Part shown: positions 1 through 9,521 of the stretch, one piece after another
Position numbering within the stretch: position 1 is the first letter of the stretch
Layout: every line of letters starts with the position of its first letter
From: Dokdonella sp.
Lineage (GTDB): Bacteria > Pseudomonadota > Gammaproteobacteria > Xanthomonadales > Rhodanobacteraceae
DNA length: 64,000 bases
Reading direction: 5' to 3'
NCBI RefSeq assembly: GCF_019634815.1
Contig: NZ_JAHCAP010000010.1
Location: 1-64,000, forward strand
Notes under the pieces: model-generated
Told to the model about the DNA's origin: nothing
Seen by the model: only the letters and a program-made list of their open reading frames with translations
Databases searched by the model: none
Translations under genes and position numbers: made by a program

Positions 1-3000
1 GGTCCCGGGCACCGTGCCCGCAGGCAAGGTGAACACCAGGGTCGGTGCGCCGCTCACGTTCGCCGTGTACGCGCCCGGCACCGTCACGCTGCCGAAGGTC
101 TGGCCCGCACTCAAGGTGTCGGTCAGCACCAGCGGCTGCGTCAGCGCCGCGTCCGTCACCGTCGCGGTCAAGGTGTAGGTGATCGGCTGGCCCGCCGTGA
201 CGGTTGCGCCACTGGCCGGGTTCGAGCTCTTGGCCACGCTGATTGCAGGAGCAGCAACGGGCGTGTCGACTTCGGCAGGTGGCGCAATGACCGGGTTGGT
301 CCCCGGATCAACACCGGAGGCTGTGGCTTGGTTATGCACATTTCCGGCAATTACGTCAGCCATCACAACCGTGTAGCTGCCCGTGCAGGTCAGCGTTGCG
401 CCGGGGATCAAGGTCGCCGGCTGCGCCGGCGTGCAGGTCAGCGCGCCCAGCAGCGCATCGCTGATCGATACGTTCGTCAGCGTCACCGTGCCGGTGTTGG
501 TCGCCACGATCTGGTAGGCAATCGTGCTGCCCAGTGCATACGGACCCGTGCTCGTCACCGTCTTGACCAGACCCAGGCTCGCGCTCTGCGCGATCGGCGT
601 GTCCACGCTCGCCGGCGGCGCCGTCACCGGGTTGTTGCCCGGATCATTGCCACCCGCATTGGCGGTGTTGTGCACGTTGCCCGTGTTCACATCCGCCTGC
701 GTCACCGTGTAGCTGCCCGTGCAGGTCAGCGTTGCGCCGGGGATCAAGGTCGCCGGCTGCGCCGGCGTGCAGGTCAGCGCGCCCAGCAGCGCATCGCTGA
801 TCGACACGTTCGTCAGCGTCACCGTGCCCGTGTTGGTCGCCACGATCTGGTAGGCGATCGTGCTGCCCAGTGCATACGGACCCGTGCTCGTCACCGTCTT
901 GGCCAGACCCAGGCTCGCGCTCTGCGCCAGCGGGATCGTGATCTGGTTGCTAGGCGTCGGCCCGACCTCGGTCGAGTTCACGTTGGCCTGATTGACGACC
1001 TGGCCGGCATCCATGTCCGCCTGCGTCACCACGTGCGTGCCCGTCAGCACGCAGGTGCCGGCGACCGGCACGTTTGCGCAGGTCTGTGAATTGGGCGCGA
1101 GCTTGGGGTCGCTCACGACCACGTTCGTCAGCGGCACGTTGCCGGTGTTGGTCATCACCACGCTGTAGCTGATTGGACTGCCAAGCGTGTAGGGACCGGT
1201 CGAGGTCTCGCTCTTGGCCACCGACATCTGCGGATTGGGAACGAGCACATGGACCGTCGCACTACCCGAAACCGGTGTCGGGGTCTCGACGCTGCTGGCG
1301 CTGGCGGTGTTGGTGATGTACCAGTCAAAGCCGACGCCCGGGTTGATGGTGACCTGGTAGGTCACGCTCATCTGCTGGCCGGGATCGAGGACGAAATTGT
1401 CGACCGCACGCACGAGGGTCGCGGGAATACCGCTGATCAAGTCGGCGTTGACGCCGGCCGGGATGTTGTCCTTGATCGATGCCACAGTGCCGGCGCAGGC
1501 GAAGCGGACGTTGTCGACATAGAGAAAACTGTTCTGATTGCCCACTTGCGTGGCGTTGAAGCGGATTCGCGTGTCGTTGCCGATTTCAGCGGCCGTCAAG
1601 GTGTGGGTGTAGGTACCCGCGCCGGTGTTGTTGCCGTTGTCGTAGGTTGCCAGCAGCGTGGTCTGGGTATTGCCCCGGTAGATATAGGCGCTGACCGTAC
1701 GGTTGTTGGCCAACTGATTGTTGTAGTCATAGGACAGCACGATGGAACTCGCGCTGCTGCACGCAGGAACCGTGAGGTTGGCCTCACGATAGACGCTGTC
1801 GTTGGTGTCATTGGCGCGGATGCGCAGGCAGTTTCCGGCCGGGCACCCTGCATCGTTGACCACGCGAATGTTGCCGTTCCCGGTGCCCGCGCCGCCATTG
1901 TCCGTCTCGATCCAAGCCGACGGCGCCCAGTTGATCGAGCCATCGCTGCCGTTGAAGGCGATGCTGGCGAAGGAATCGTGATAGTCGGAGCTCGCGCCCA
2001 GGAAACCGTTGGCCTGCGTGCTCTGATTGACATAGGTCACGCCCGGTGGCAGCGGATCGTTGACGACGATGTTGTCCTGGCGGCCGGTGCCCTCATTGGT
2101 AATGGTGACGGTGTAGTTGATCGTGTCGCCTACACCGGCTGTGGTCGGGTTGGCCTGCTTGCTGATGCGCAGGTCGGAAATGTTCACCGTGGCACTGCCG
2201 TTCGCGCTGACCGGATTGCTGGCCGAATCGATGCCCGCGGCCGTCGCATTGTTGGTGCTGGTACCACCGGGTGGCGCGGTGGTGATGGCGGTGAAGGTGA
2301 TGGTCAGCGTGGTGTTGGCCGCCATCGTCTGGTTGAGATTCCAGGTCAAGACCGGCATCGCGATCGCGGGATTGGCCGGCGCGCCGGAAATCGTGCCGCC
2401 ACCGGGCAGGGTGATGACCGCGCTGTTGGCGACGAAGGCCCAGTTCGCGGGCAAGGTGTCCGTCACGTTCACGTTGGTGACCGTGCTGTTGTAGTTGTGC
2501 ACCGTGAGCGTGAACTGCGAAGTTTCGCCGGCCTGGTTGACGATCGCGCTCGGGCTGGCGACCTTGCTCAGCAGCATCTGCGGCAGTGGCGTGAGGTTGA
2601 TGTCGCTGTTGACGCTGCCGCTGACGGTCTGGCTCGGGTCGTTGGGGAAGGTCAGCGAGCCGTGCGTGATGTCGACCACGTTGGTGATCGTGCTGCCGCC
2701 GAAGCCGGGATCGATCGTGGCGCGGTACTTGAGAACGACACCCTGGGTGGGCAGCAGGGTGCCGCCCTCGACCGGCGGCGGCGGCACGCCACCGGTGGCA
2801 CCGGCGCCAACGCGGAAGCTCAGCGTGCCGCGCGGACTGGCGCCGGCGTCGAACTCGGCGGTGTCGCCGTCGATCGCGTCGGACTTGACGCCGACGTTGC
2901 CCGGGAAGCCATCGTCCTGCGTGATCTGGATGCTGCCCGCCACGTAGATGAGGCCCACCGGGATCGGATCCTCAGCGACCACGCGGATCGCGCCGTCGCG

Positions 3001-4287
3001 GCCCTGATTGTGAAAGCTGATCGTGTATTCGATGGTGTCGCCCGGATGCAGGTCGGGCCCTGGCGAACCGCCGACCTTGACCGCGGTCTTGAGCAGGGTC
3101 GGGATGACATCAGGCTTGAACAGGTCGGTGACGAAGACCAGCGCGTGCGGGAAGTAGACATCGCCCGTGGAGGTGAAACTCAGCGTCGCATTGATGCCGA
3201 TCGATGGATCGGCGCTGTTGCTCAGGTGAGGCAAGGCCGCGTTGGCCGGGGTGTTGGAGATGTCGACCATCTTGAGGTCGATGCCCAGGTTGTTCGTATA
3301 GGCCGGGTTGCGCGCCACGTTGAGCACGCCGAGGTTGGAGATCCGGCTGTTCCAGAAATTGTCGGCCGGGCTTTGCGCATCGGACAAATTGCCGGGATTG
3401 ACGATGTCGGCGCCGGTCAACTGGAATCGATCGCCGATCAAGCCCGCATCGCCTTCCCACACCAGCGCGCCCATGTAGGCATTGAAGTCCCCACTGACCG
3501 GCGTGGTGATGCCGGTGACCGTGACGGTCTGATTGACGCCGTTAGAGACCGGCACGTTGCCGGCGTGGTAAATGGTGAGGCGTCGATACGGCTGGCCCGC
3601 ATCGTGGTAGGCGACGATCAGCGCCCAGCCACCGTAGTAGCCGAGGTTGCTGTCGTAGCCTGCGGTCGTGGTCATGCCACCGACCGAATAGGTGCCGGCG
3701 CCCGCGCCCTGCACCAGGGTGGTGGCGTCGAAGAAGGCCGTATACGGCCGCGCGCCAGCGCTGCCCTGGGTGTTGAAGGTATTGGTGTCGGCCGCGAGCG
3801 CGGTGACCTGGCCATAGCTGCCCGCAGGCGCCTTGATCCAGATGTTGCGTGCTGCGGCGGCGATCGGCCCGTTGCCATCGCCCGAAGCCGTCGCGGTGCG
3901 CCCGGACCAGTACAGGCCGGCCCAGAGCACGCTGGAGCCCGGCGGCAGGCTGAGATTGGCCGTCGACGAGTTTGCGGGCGCGCCACCACCGACCGGATCG
4001 GTATTGATCTGGATCATGGTGTGTTGCTGATCGCTACCGGTGCCGTTGTTGCGATTGTTTGCGCAACTGGCTTGACCCTGAGCACCAACAGCCGTGCTGC
4101 ACGTCAGCAAGGCATTGCCGATCTGGACCACGTTGCCGTTGTCGCTCGCAGTGAACCTCTGCGTGAGCTGGGCCATCGCGCTGGCGGGAAGCAGGCAGGC
4201 CAGCAAGAGCAGCAGGACCAAAGCGCGGCGCAAGCCAGCACGACCGATTTCGGTGCGGGCCAGTTTTGGAGTTGAAATCAACGACAT
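1..4287 (-). CDS. Secreted DUF11-repeat surface protein (3' end outside window)
   Basis: The reading frame is open from an ATG at 4287 to the left window edge, 1429 codons without a stop, so the C-terminus is missing. The first 40 residues form a signal peptide: a basic stretch, then a leucine-rich core ending in ASAMAQ. A globular N-terminal part follows (GLYWSGRT near residue 110). After that come many beta-sandwich repeats with the DUF11 signature, for example GPYALGSTIAYQIVATNTG followed about 20 residues later by LTNVSISD. Two adjacent repeats are almost identical in DNA. Such proteins are exported envelope or adhesin-like proteins, but no specific ligand can be named. The start is supported by the signal peptide; the Shine-Dalgarno is weak (GGGG). 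Confidence 0.85.
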   Translation of the reverse strand, partial: MSLISTPKLARTEIGRAGLRRALVLLLLLACLLPASAMAQLTQRFTASDNGNVVQIGNALLTCSTAVGAQGQASCANNRNNGTGSDQQHTMIQINTDPVGGGAPANSSTANLSLPPGSSVLWAGLYWSGRTATASGDGNGPIAAAARNIWIKAPAGSYGQVTALAADTNTFNTQGSAGARPYTAFFDATTLVQGAGAGTYSVGGMTTTAGYDSNLGYYGGWALIVAYHDAGQPYRRLTIYHAGNVPVSNGVNQTVTVTGITTPVSGDFNAYMGALVWEGDAGLIGDRFQLTGADIVNPGNLSDAQSPADNFWNSRISNLGVLNVARNPAYTNNLGIDLKMVDISNTPANAALPHLSNSADPSIGINATLSFTSTGDVYFPHALVFVTDLFKPDVIPTLLKTAVKVGGSPGPDLHPGDTIEYTISFHNQGRDGAIRVVAEDPIPVGLIYVAGSIQITQDDGFPGNVGVKSDAIDGDTAEFDAGASPRGTLSFRVGAGATGGVPPPPVEGGTLLPTQGVVLKYRATIDPGFGGSTITNVVDITHGSLTFPNDPSQTVSGSVNSDINLTPLPQMLLSKVASPSAIVNQAGETSQFTLTVHNYNSTVTNVNVTDTLPANWAFVANSAVITLPGGGTISGAPANPAIAMPVLTWNLNQTMAANTTLTITFTAITTAPPGGTSTNNATAAGIDSASNPVSANGSATVNISDLRISKQANPTTAGVGDTINYTVTITNEGTGRQDNIVVNDPLPPGVTYVNQSTQANGFLGASSDYHDSFASIAFNGSDGSINWAPSAWIETDNGGAGTGNGNIRVVNDAGCPAGNCLRIRANDTNDSVYREANLTVPACSSASSIVLSYDYNNQLANNRTVSAYIYRGNTQTTLLATYDNGNNTGAGTYTHTLTAAEIGNDTRIRFNATQVGNQNSFLYVDNVRFACAGTVASIKDNIPAGVNADLISGIPATLVRAVDNFVLDPGQQMSVTYQVTINPGVGFDWYITNTASASSVETPTPVSGSATVHVLVPNPQMSVAKSETSTGPYTLGSPISYSVVMTNTGNVPLTNVVVSDPKLAPNSQTCANVPVAGTCVLTGTHVVTQADMDAGQVVNQANVNSTEVGPTPSNQITIPLAQSASLGLAKTVTSTGPYALGSTIAYQIVATNTGTVTLTNVSISDALLGALTCTPAQPATLIPGATLTCTGSYTVTQADVNTGNVHNTANAGGNDPGNNPVTAPPASVDTPIAQSASLGLVKTVTSTGPYALGSTIAYQIVATNTGTVTLTNVSISDALLGALTCTPAQPATLIPGATLTCTGSYTVVMADVIAGNVHNQATASGVDPGTNPVIAPPAEVDTPVAAPAISVAKSSNPASGATVTAGQPITYTLTATVTDAALTQPLVLTDTLSAGQTFGSVTVPGAYTANVSGAPTLVFTLPAGTVPGT
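368..926. repeat. Near-identical internal repeat pair in the DUF11 gene
   Basis: Positions 368-590 and 704-926 match with about four mismatches over 223 bp, offset 336 bp (exactly 112 codons). The copies encode successive DUF11-type domains, so the period is a protein-domain period. The low divergence implies recent duplication or gene conversion. Confidence 0.85.
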
Positions 4288-4706
4288 GGTGGAACCCCAG
4301 ATACGAAAATTGGTGATGCGTGAAACCGGTCCGCTCGACAGCGGGTTTGCGGATACGACAAAGGCCGTCACACGGCGGTCTCCTTGAGATTGCGGGTTTG
4401 CCCCTGACCACGGCCGGGTCGGCTGGGAGTATGGAAACCTTGCGGCGCCGAATCACCCCTGCCCGCGGTCAGATTGTGTCAACAATTGTGAAACAGCTCA
4501 CATTTGTCCGATGCCTTGGATCAAGACGGGAGGCCGGTTCCGTTGCTTAGAGCTTCGAGGTCCCGGCCCGGCCGCGCCGGTTTGCGCGCGTCCCGAAACC
4601 CCAAGCTCCGCAGCGCCGAGTTGCAGTCGACTCCATTCTCGCAATGCAAAGCAAGGCACATGCCAAGCCGGCTCGCCAGGCGTGCCTCAACCAGCCGGAG
4701 CGGGTT
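4288..4706. other. Intergenic region upstream of the DUF11 gene
   Basis: No convincing gene is seen in these 419 bp. The AT-rich patch around 4474-4494 contains ATTGTG twice, five bases apart, and reads on the minus strand as a TTGTTGACA-like -35 element. No good -10 lies at the right distance. It may carry the promoter or operator of the DUF11 gene; the remainder is featureless GC-rich sequence. Confidence 0.35.
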
Positions 4707-6299
4707 TCAGCGCAGGTCGCGCGCGATCACCTTGGCGGCGTTGTGGCCGGGCGCGCCGGTGACGCCGCCGCCCGGATGCGTGCCGGCGCCGCACAGGTAC
4801 AGGCCCGGCAAGGCGCCGCGGTAGTTGGCCTGGCCGAGCATGGGGCGGGCGCTGAAGAGCTGGTTGAGGCTGAGCGCGCCGTGGAAGATGTCGCCGCCGA
4901 TCAGGCCGAAGTCGCGTTCCAGATCGAGCGGAGACTTGATCTGCCGGCCCAATACGCTGGCCTTGAAGCCCGGCGCGTAGCGCTCGACGGTCGCGATCAT
5001 GAGATCGGCGACTTCTTCGCGATGGGCGTCCCATGAGGCGCCGTCTGGCAGTGTGGGCGCGACGTGCTGGCAAAACAGGCTGGCGACATGCTGGCCGGGC
5101 GGTGCCAGCGTGTCATCGAGCGTGGACGGGATCAGCATCTCGACGATGGGCTCGCGCGACCAGCCGTATGCCCGCGCGTCCAGATAGGCGCGATCCATGT
5201 AATCCAAGCTCGGCGCGAGGATGATGCCTGCAGTCAGATGATCGCCCACGCCCGGCAGACAGGTGAAATCCGGCAGACGCCCGAGCGCGACGTTCATGCG
5301 GAAGGTGCCCGAGCCGCAGCGCCAGTTGCGCATGCGCTCGCGCGTCGCCGGCGGCACCTGGTCGGGCGCGAGCAGGCGCTCGTACAGGAGCTTGGGATTG
5401 ACGTTGGCGACGATCGCGCGCGCATGCTCGATGTCGCCGCCTGCGGTGACGACGCCGACCGCGCGGCCATCCTCGACGAGCACCTCGCGCACGCCGCAGC
5501 CGGTGCGGATTTCCACGCCGGCGGCTTGCGCGGATTTCGCCATCGCCTGCGTGATCGCGCCCATGCCGCCGATCGCATGGCCCCATGCACCCTTGACGCC
5601 GTTGACCTCGCCGAACACGTGATGCAACAGGACATAGGCACTGCCAGGCGTGTACGGGCTGGCGTAATTGCCGACCACGCCGTCGAAACCGAGCACGGCC
5701 TTGATCGGTTCGCTTTCGAAGAAGCGATCGAGGTATTCCGCCGCCGAGATCGTGAACAGGTCGAGCAAGTCGCTGCGCAGCGTCGCATCGAGCTGGCCCA
5801 GACGCTTGCCGAGCTTGCCTGCGCGGATCAGCTCGGGCAGCGCCTTGAGCCAGCCACCGTCGCTGACGTTGGGCGGCGGCTCGAGCGCGACCGCGCGCAA
5901 CACGTCGGCGATCGCATCGAGGCGACGCTCGTATTCGGGCAGCGCATCGGCGTCCCTGCGCGAAAACTTCGCCACTTCATCGCGCGTGCGCCCGGCCCCG
6001 GTCAGCAGGCAGGACCCATCCGGACGCGGCAGGAAATTGTTGGCCTTGCGCAGCACCACGCGCAGGCCGTGTTTTTCCAGTTCCAGATCGGCAATCACCT
6101 TGGGTTGCAGCAGCGACACCGTGTAGGCGGCGACCGAATTGCGAAAGCCCGGATGGAACTCCTCGGTCACTGCGGCGCCGCCGACCACATCGCGATGTTC
6201 GAGCACGAGCACGCGCTTGCCGGCCTTGGCCAGATACGCGGCGCAGGTGAGGCCATTGTGGCCGCCGCCGATGAGGATCGCGTCATAGCCCGAGTTCAC
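4707..6299 (-). CDS. Phytoene dehydrogenase-like FAD oxidoreductase (PYROXD2 type)
   Basis: This is a 530-residue flavoprotein. The N-terminus has the dinucleotide-binding motif AILIGGGHNGLTCAAYLAKA followed by an acidic strand end (VLVLEHRD). The C-terminus has the second FAD-contact block, LYLCGAGTHPGGGVTGAPG. The architecture is that of the NAD(P)/FAD oxidoreductases related to carotenoid desaturases and human PYROXD2, whose substrates are mostly unknown. No carotenoid genes are nearby, so carotenoid synthesis should not be assumed. Two GTG codons are adjacent (6302 and 6299). AGGAG lies 3 bases from the first and 6 from the second, so the second is preferred. Confidence 0.85.
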   Translation of the reverse strand: MNSGYDAILIGGGHNGLTCAAYLAKAGKRVLVLEHRDVVGGAAVTEEFHPGFRNSVAAYTVSLLQPKVIADLELEKHGLRVVLRKANNFLPRPDGSCLLTGAGRTRDEVAKFSRRDADALPEYERRLDAIADVLRAVALEPPPNVSDGGWLKALPELIRAGKLGKRLGQLDATLRSDLLDLFTISAAEYLDRFFESEPIKAVLGFDGVVGNYASPYTPGSAYVLLHHVFGEVNGVKGAWGHAIGGMGAITQAMAKSAQAAGVEIRTGCGVREVLVEDGRAVGVVTAGGDIEHARAIVANVNPKLLYERLLAPDQVPPATRERMRNWRCGSGTFRMNVALGRLPDFTCLPGVGDHLTAGIILAPSLDYMDRAYLDARAYGWSREPIVEMLIPSTLDDTLAPPGQHVASLFCQHVAPTLPDGASWDAHREEVADLMIATVERYAPGFKASVLGRQIKSPLDLERDFGLIGGDIFHGALSLNQLFSARPMLGQANYRGALPGLYLCGAGTHPGGGVTGAPGHNAAKVIARDLR

Positions 6300-6488
6300 C
6301 ACGTGCTCCTTTCACGGCCGGCGCGCTCGCGGCCAAGCCACGCATCCTACCGTGCGCGATTGCGAGAGCGCAGCGTCTTGCGTTGACCCCGGTCAAGGCC
6401 GCAGCGGTCATTGCCTGCGAGCATGCATGCGACGCGTTGCGCCAGAGCGCAATGCCACCTCCCATTCCCAATTCGAGGTCATCGCCCC

Positions 6489-6728
6489 ATGCTGTTCGAA
6501 GTCCCCGCGATCCACAGTCCCGCCTGCGCCGCCGCCATCACCAACGCGCTGCTCGCGCAGGACCTCGGCGCCGCAGTCGAAGTCAAGCTCGGCGAGCGCC
6601 GCGTGCGCGTGGAAGGCAACCTGAGCAAGGACCAGGCACTGGCCGCGATCCGTGGCGCGGGCTTTGCCGCGGCTGAAGCACCGCCACACAGTGGCGCCGG
6701 CAGTACCTGCTGCGGCGGCTGCGCCTGA
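6489..6728 (+). CDS. Small heavy-metal-associated (HMA)-like protein
   Basis: The 79-residue protein has the beta-alpha-beta pattern of HMA copper chaperones: a first strand MLFEVPAIHS, a helix with ITNALLAQDL, the strand AAVEVKLGERRVRVEGNLS, then a second helix ALAAIRGAGF. The usual M-x-C-x-x-C metal loop is degenerate: only one cysteine is present (HSPACAAAI). A cysteine cluster, STCCGGCA, forms the extreme C-terminus and may supply the metal ligands instead. A GAGGT sequence lies 9 bases before the ATG. It is an isolated gene between a divergent oxidoreductase and a convergent transporter. Metal specificity is unknown; a role in copper or mercury handling is only inferred from the fold. 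Confidence 0.7.
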   Translation: MLFEVPAIHSPACAAAITNALLAQDLGAAVEVKLGERRVRVEGNLSKDQALAAIRGAGFAAAEAPPHSGAGSTCCGGCA

Positions 6729-6748
6729 CGGTCGACCAGCGCGCGGCC

Positions 6749-8053
6749 TCACGCGGTCGCGCGCTGCACCGTTTCGGCCGCGGGCCGTGTCGCGCCCGTG
6801 ACCGCAAGCAGCATGCCCAGCGTGCACAGCGCGGCCACGTAATGCGCCGGGGCGAGCGGCCACTGCTGCGCCCACATCACCACCACCAGCGGCGTGAGTC
6901 CGCCGAAGATCGCATAGGCGACGTTGTAGGCGAAGGACACGCCGGAGAAGCGGATCGGCGCCGGGAACAGGCGCACCAGCAGCACCGGGATCACGCCCAC
7001 CACGCCGACGCAGAAGCCGGCCAGCGCGTACCAGGTCGCCAAATGCGTCGCTGATGCGGTTGCCCCCGTGTAGAGCCCGTAGGTTGCGAGCAGGGTCAGC
7101 AGGCAACCTGCAAACAGCGCGCGGCCCGCGCCCAGGCGATCGGCAGCAACACCGAACACCACGCAGCCCAGCGTCAGCGCCGCGGTGGCCAGGCTGTTCG
7201 CGGCGAGCGCCTGTTCGGCAGGGATCGCGAACAGTTTCTGCATCAGGGTCGGGGTCATGAGGATCACCACCACGATCGCGGCGGTGAGCAGCCAGGTCAG
7301 CAACATCGAGCGCAACACCGCCCGGCCATGCCCGGCCAGCACGACGCGCAGCGGCAATCCGCGTTCGAGTTCGCCGCGCCGGCGCAGCTCGACGAACACC
7401 GGGGTTTCGGCGAGCAGGCGGCGCAGGAACACCGCGAGCAGGCCGAAGACGCCGCCGATCAGGAACGGGATGCGCCAGCCGAAGGCGAGCATTTCCTCGG
7501 GCGTGCAGCGCGCGACCACCGCTGCGCTGATCAGCGAACCGATGAGGATGCCCGCGGTGAGGCCCGCGGTGAGCGTGCCGCAGGCCAGGCCCACATGGCG
7601 CGGCGGCACATGCTCGGCGACGAAGGTCCACGCGCCAGGCACTTCGCCGCCGACCGCCGCGCCTTGCAGGATACGTAGCACGAGCAGCGCGAGCGGCGCG
7701 GCGTAACCGATCGTCGCGTACGTGGGCAACAGGCCGATCAGCAGGGTCGGAACCGCCATCAACAGCACGCTGAGCATGAACATGCGCTTGCGTCCGTCGC
7801 GGTCGCCGAAATGCGCCATCAGCACGCCGCCCAGCGGACGCGCGAGATAGCCCGCAGCGAACAGGCCGAAGGCCTGCAATTGGCGCAACCAGTCGGGCGT
7901 GTCGGGCGGGAAGAACAAGGTTCCGATCGTCGCCGTGAGGTAGACGAAGATGATGAAGTCGTAGAACTCGAGCGCGCCGCCGAGTGCGGCCAGAGCGAGC
8001 GTGCGCAGGTCGCTGCGCGTCAGGGCGGTGCGTGGCGCGGACTCCATCGGCAT
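6749..8053 (-). CDS. MFS transporter, metabolite:H+ symporter (MHS) family
   Basis: This 434-residue protein with about 12 hydrophobic spans begins, after a short polar head, with LGGALEFYDFIIFVYLTATI, characteristic of the ProP/MHS branch of the major facilitator superfamily. The loop between spans 2 and 3 carries the family signature (ARPLGGVLMAHFGDRDGRK). Members import organic acids, proline or betaine with protons; the substrate here cannot be told. Two in-frame ATGs (8053 and 8047) are possible and neither has a strong ribosome site. It lies 50 bp downstream of the glutathione peroxidase gene on the same strand. Confidence 0.85.
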   Translation of the reverse strand: MPMESAPRTALTRSDLRTLALAALGGALEFYDFIIFVYLTATIGTLFFPPDTPDWLRQLQAFGLFAAGYLARPLGGVLMAHFGDRDGRKRMFMLSVLLMAVPTLLIGLLPTYATIGYAAPLALLVLRILQGAAVGGEVPGAWTFVAEHVPPRHVGLACGTLTAGLTAGILIGSLISAAVVARCTPEEMLAFGWRIPFLIGGVFGLLAVFLRRLLAETPVFVELRRRGELERGLPLRVVLAGHGRAVLRSMLLTWLLTAAIVVVILMTPTLMQKLFAIPAEQALAANSLATAALTLGCVVFGVAADRLGAGRALFAGCLLTLLATYGLYTGATASATHLATWYALAGFCVGVVGVIPVLLVRLFPAPIRFSGVSFAYNVAYAIFGGLTPLVVVMWAQQWPLAPAHYVAALCTLGMLLAVTGATRPAAETVQRATA

Positions 8054-8103
8054 TTCACGGGCGGCGGAAAGGCGCAGATATACCGTGCCGGGCGGCCGTC
8101 GCG

Positions 8104-8583
8104 CTACAGCAGCTTGGCCAGATCCTTGCCGATGCGCTCGGGCGTATCGGTCGGCGCATAGCGACGCAAGACCTTGCCATCCGCATCGACGAGGAACTTG
8201 GTGAAGTTCCACTTGATCGCCTCGCTGCCGAGCACGCCCTTGGCCTGCGACTTCAGGAAGCGGTACAGCGGATGCGCCTTGTCGCCATTGACCTCGATCT
8301 TGGCGAACAGCGGGAAGCTCACGTCGTAGTTGAGCGCACAAAAGGATTTGATTTCCGCCTCGTCGCCCGGCTCCTGGTGGCCGAACTGGTCGCAGGGAAA
8401 GCCGAGCACCACCAGACCGCGCTCACGGTAATCGGCGTAGAGCTTTTCCAGCCCCGCGTACTGCGGCGTGAAACCACATTTGGAGGCGACGTTGACGATC
8501 AGCAGGGTCTTGCCCTTGTACGCGGCAAGCTTCTGCTGCTTGCCGTCGATCGTGCACGCGTCGAAGTCAAAGACCGATGCCAT
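8104..8583 (-). CDS. Glutathione peroxidase family protein
   Basis: The 159-residue length is normal for a bacterial thiol-dependent glutathione peroxidase. The peroxidatic cysteine block NVASKCGFTPQY, the FPCDQFGHQEPG block and WNFTKFLVD are all present, giving the expected Cys-Gln-Trp-Asn catalytic set, with cysteine rather than selenocysteine. It reduces organic hydroperoxides using thioredoxin or glutathione, probably in the cytoplasm because no signal peptide is seen. GAGGG lies 7 bases before the chosen ATG. It sits 10 bp downstream of ctaB, so it may be read with the haem A genes. Confidence 0.9.
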   Translation of the reverse strand: MASVFDFDACTIDGKQQKLAAYKGKTLLIVNVASKCGFTPQYAGLEKLYADYRERGLVVLGFPCDQFGHQEPGDEAEIKSFCALNYDVSFPLFAKIEVNGDKAHPLYRFLKSQAKGVLGSEAIKWNFTKFLVDADGKVLRRYAPTDTPERIGKDLAKLL

Positions 8584-8593
8584 CGTGCCACCC

Positions 8594-9511
8594 TCAATCA
8601 ATGCGCTGCCACAGCGTAGCACTGCCGCCCAGGCTCGCGTCGGGCAACAGGTAATGATCGACCAGCAGGAACGCGAACAGCGCCATCAGATAGATGATCG
8701 AGTAGTTGAACACGCGCATCGCAAAGAAATCATCGGGCGGGTTCAGCAGGCGGATCGCATACCAAAGGAAGGCGCCGCCGAGCACCAGCGCGCCGCCAAG
8801 GTAGAACAAACCGCTCATGCCAGTGAGGTATGGCAGCACCGTGATCACCACCAGCAACACCGTGTACAACAACACGTGCCAGCGCGTGTACTCCACGCCG
8901 TGGGTGACCGGCAGCATCGGCACATGGGCGCGCGCATAGTCCTCGCGACGGAAGATCGCCAGCGCCCAGAAATGCGGCGGCGTCCAGATGAAGATGATGA
9001 GGAACAGCAGCAGCGCATAGGGATGCACACTGCCGGTGACCGCGGTCCAGCCCAGGATCGGCGGCACCGCGCCGGCCGCGCCACCGATCACGATGTTCTG
9101 CGGCGTCGCGCGCTTGAGGAAGGCGGTGTAGATCACCGCATAGCCGATCAGGCCAAGGAAGGTGAGCACGGCGGTGAGCAGGTTGTCGAAAATGACGAGG
9201 ATCGCCATCGACAGCACGCCCAGTGCCAGCGCGAAGACCAGCACCTGGACCGGCCGCAGGGCGCCGATCGCCAGCGGTCGGTGCGCGGTGCGCACCATCA
9301 GCTTGTCGATGCGCTGGTCGATCAGATGGTTGATCGCGGCCGCCGAGGCCGCCGCGAGCCAGATGCCGACGGCGCCCGCGATTGCTTCGCGCAGCGGCGG
9401 CAAGCCGGGCACCGCGAGCAACATGCCGATGATCGCGGTGAACACGATCAGCGCGACGATGCGCGGCTTGGTTACCTGCAGGTATTGGCTGAAGGTCGAC
9501 GGTTGGGTCAC
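8594..9511 (-). CDS. ctaB: Protohaem IX farnesyltransferase (haem O synthase)
   Basis: This UbiA-family membrane prenyltransferase of 305 residues has about nine hydrophobic spans. The Mg-pyrophosphate-binding aspartates are in [15 protein letters not shown], and the opening [10 protein letters not shown] is typical of CtaB/CyoE. It adds a farnesyl group to protohaem to make haem O, which ctaA then oxidises to haem A for the neighbouring oxidase. It begins with GTG. It lies 10 bp downstream of ctaA in the same direction, so co-transcription is expected. Confidence 0.95.
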   Translation of the reverse strand: MTQPSTFSQYLQVTKPRIVALIVFTAIIGMLLAVPGLPPLREAIAGAVGIWLAAASAAAINHLIDQRIDKLMVRTAHRPLAIGALRPVQVLVFALALGVLSMAILVIFDNLLTAVLTFLGLIGYAVIYTAFLKRATPQNIVIGGAAGAVPPILGWTAVTGSVHPYALLLFLIIFIWTPPHFWALAIFRREDYARAHVPMLPVTHGVEYTRWHVLLYTVLLVVITVLPYLTGMSGLFYLGGALVLGGAFLWYAIRLLNPPDDFFAMRVFNYSIIYLMALFAFLLVDHYLLPDASLGGSATLWQRID

Positions 9512-9521
9512 GATTGCGAAC

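Noticed and set aside
1249-4275. 1008-codon plus-strand open frame opposite the DUF11 gene
   Set aside because: Composition is arginine/valine/aspartate-rich with no family motifs; the minus frame has a signal peptide and domain repeats. It is a GC-bias mirror frame.
4707-6299. Carotenoid biosynthesis locus
   Set aside because: Only one phytoene-dehydrogenase-like gene is present; no crtB, crtY or crtE neighbours, and the sequence fits the PYROXD2-type branch.
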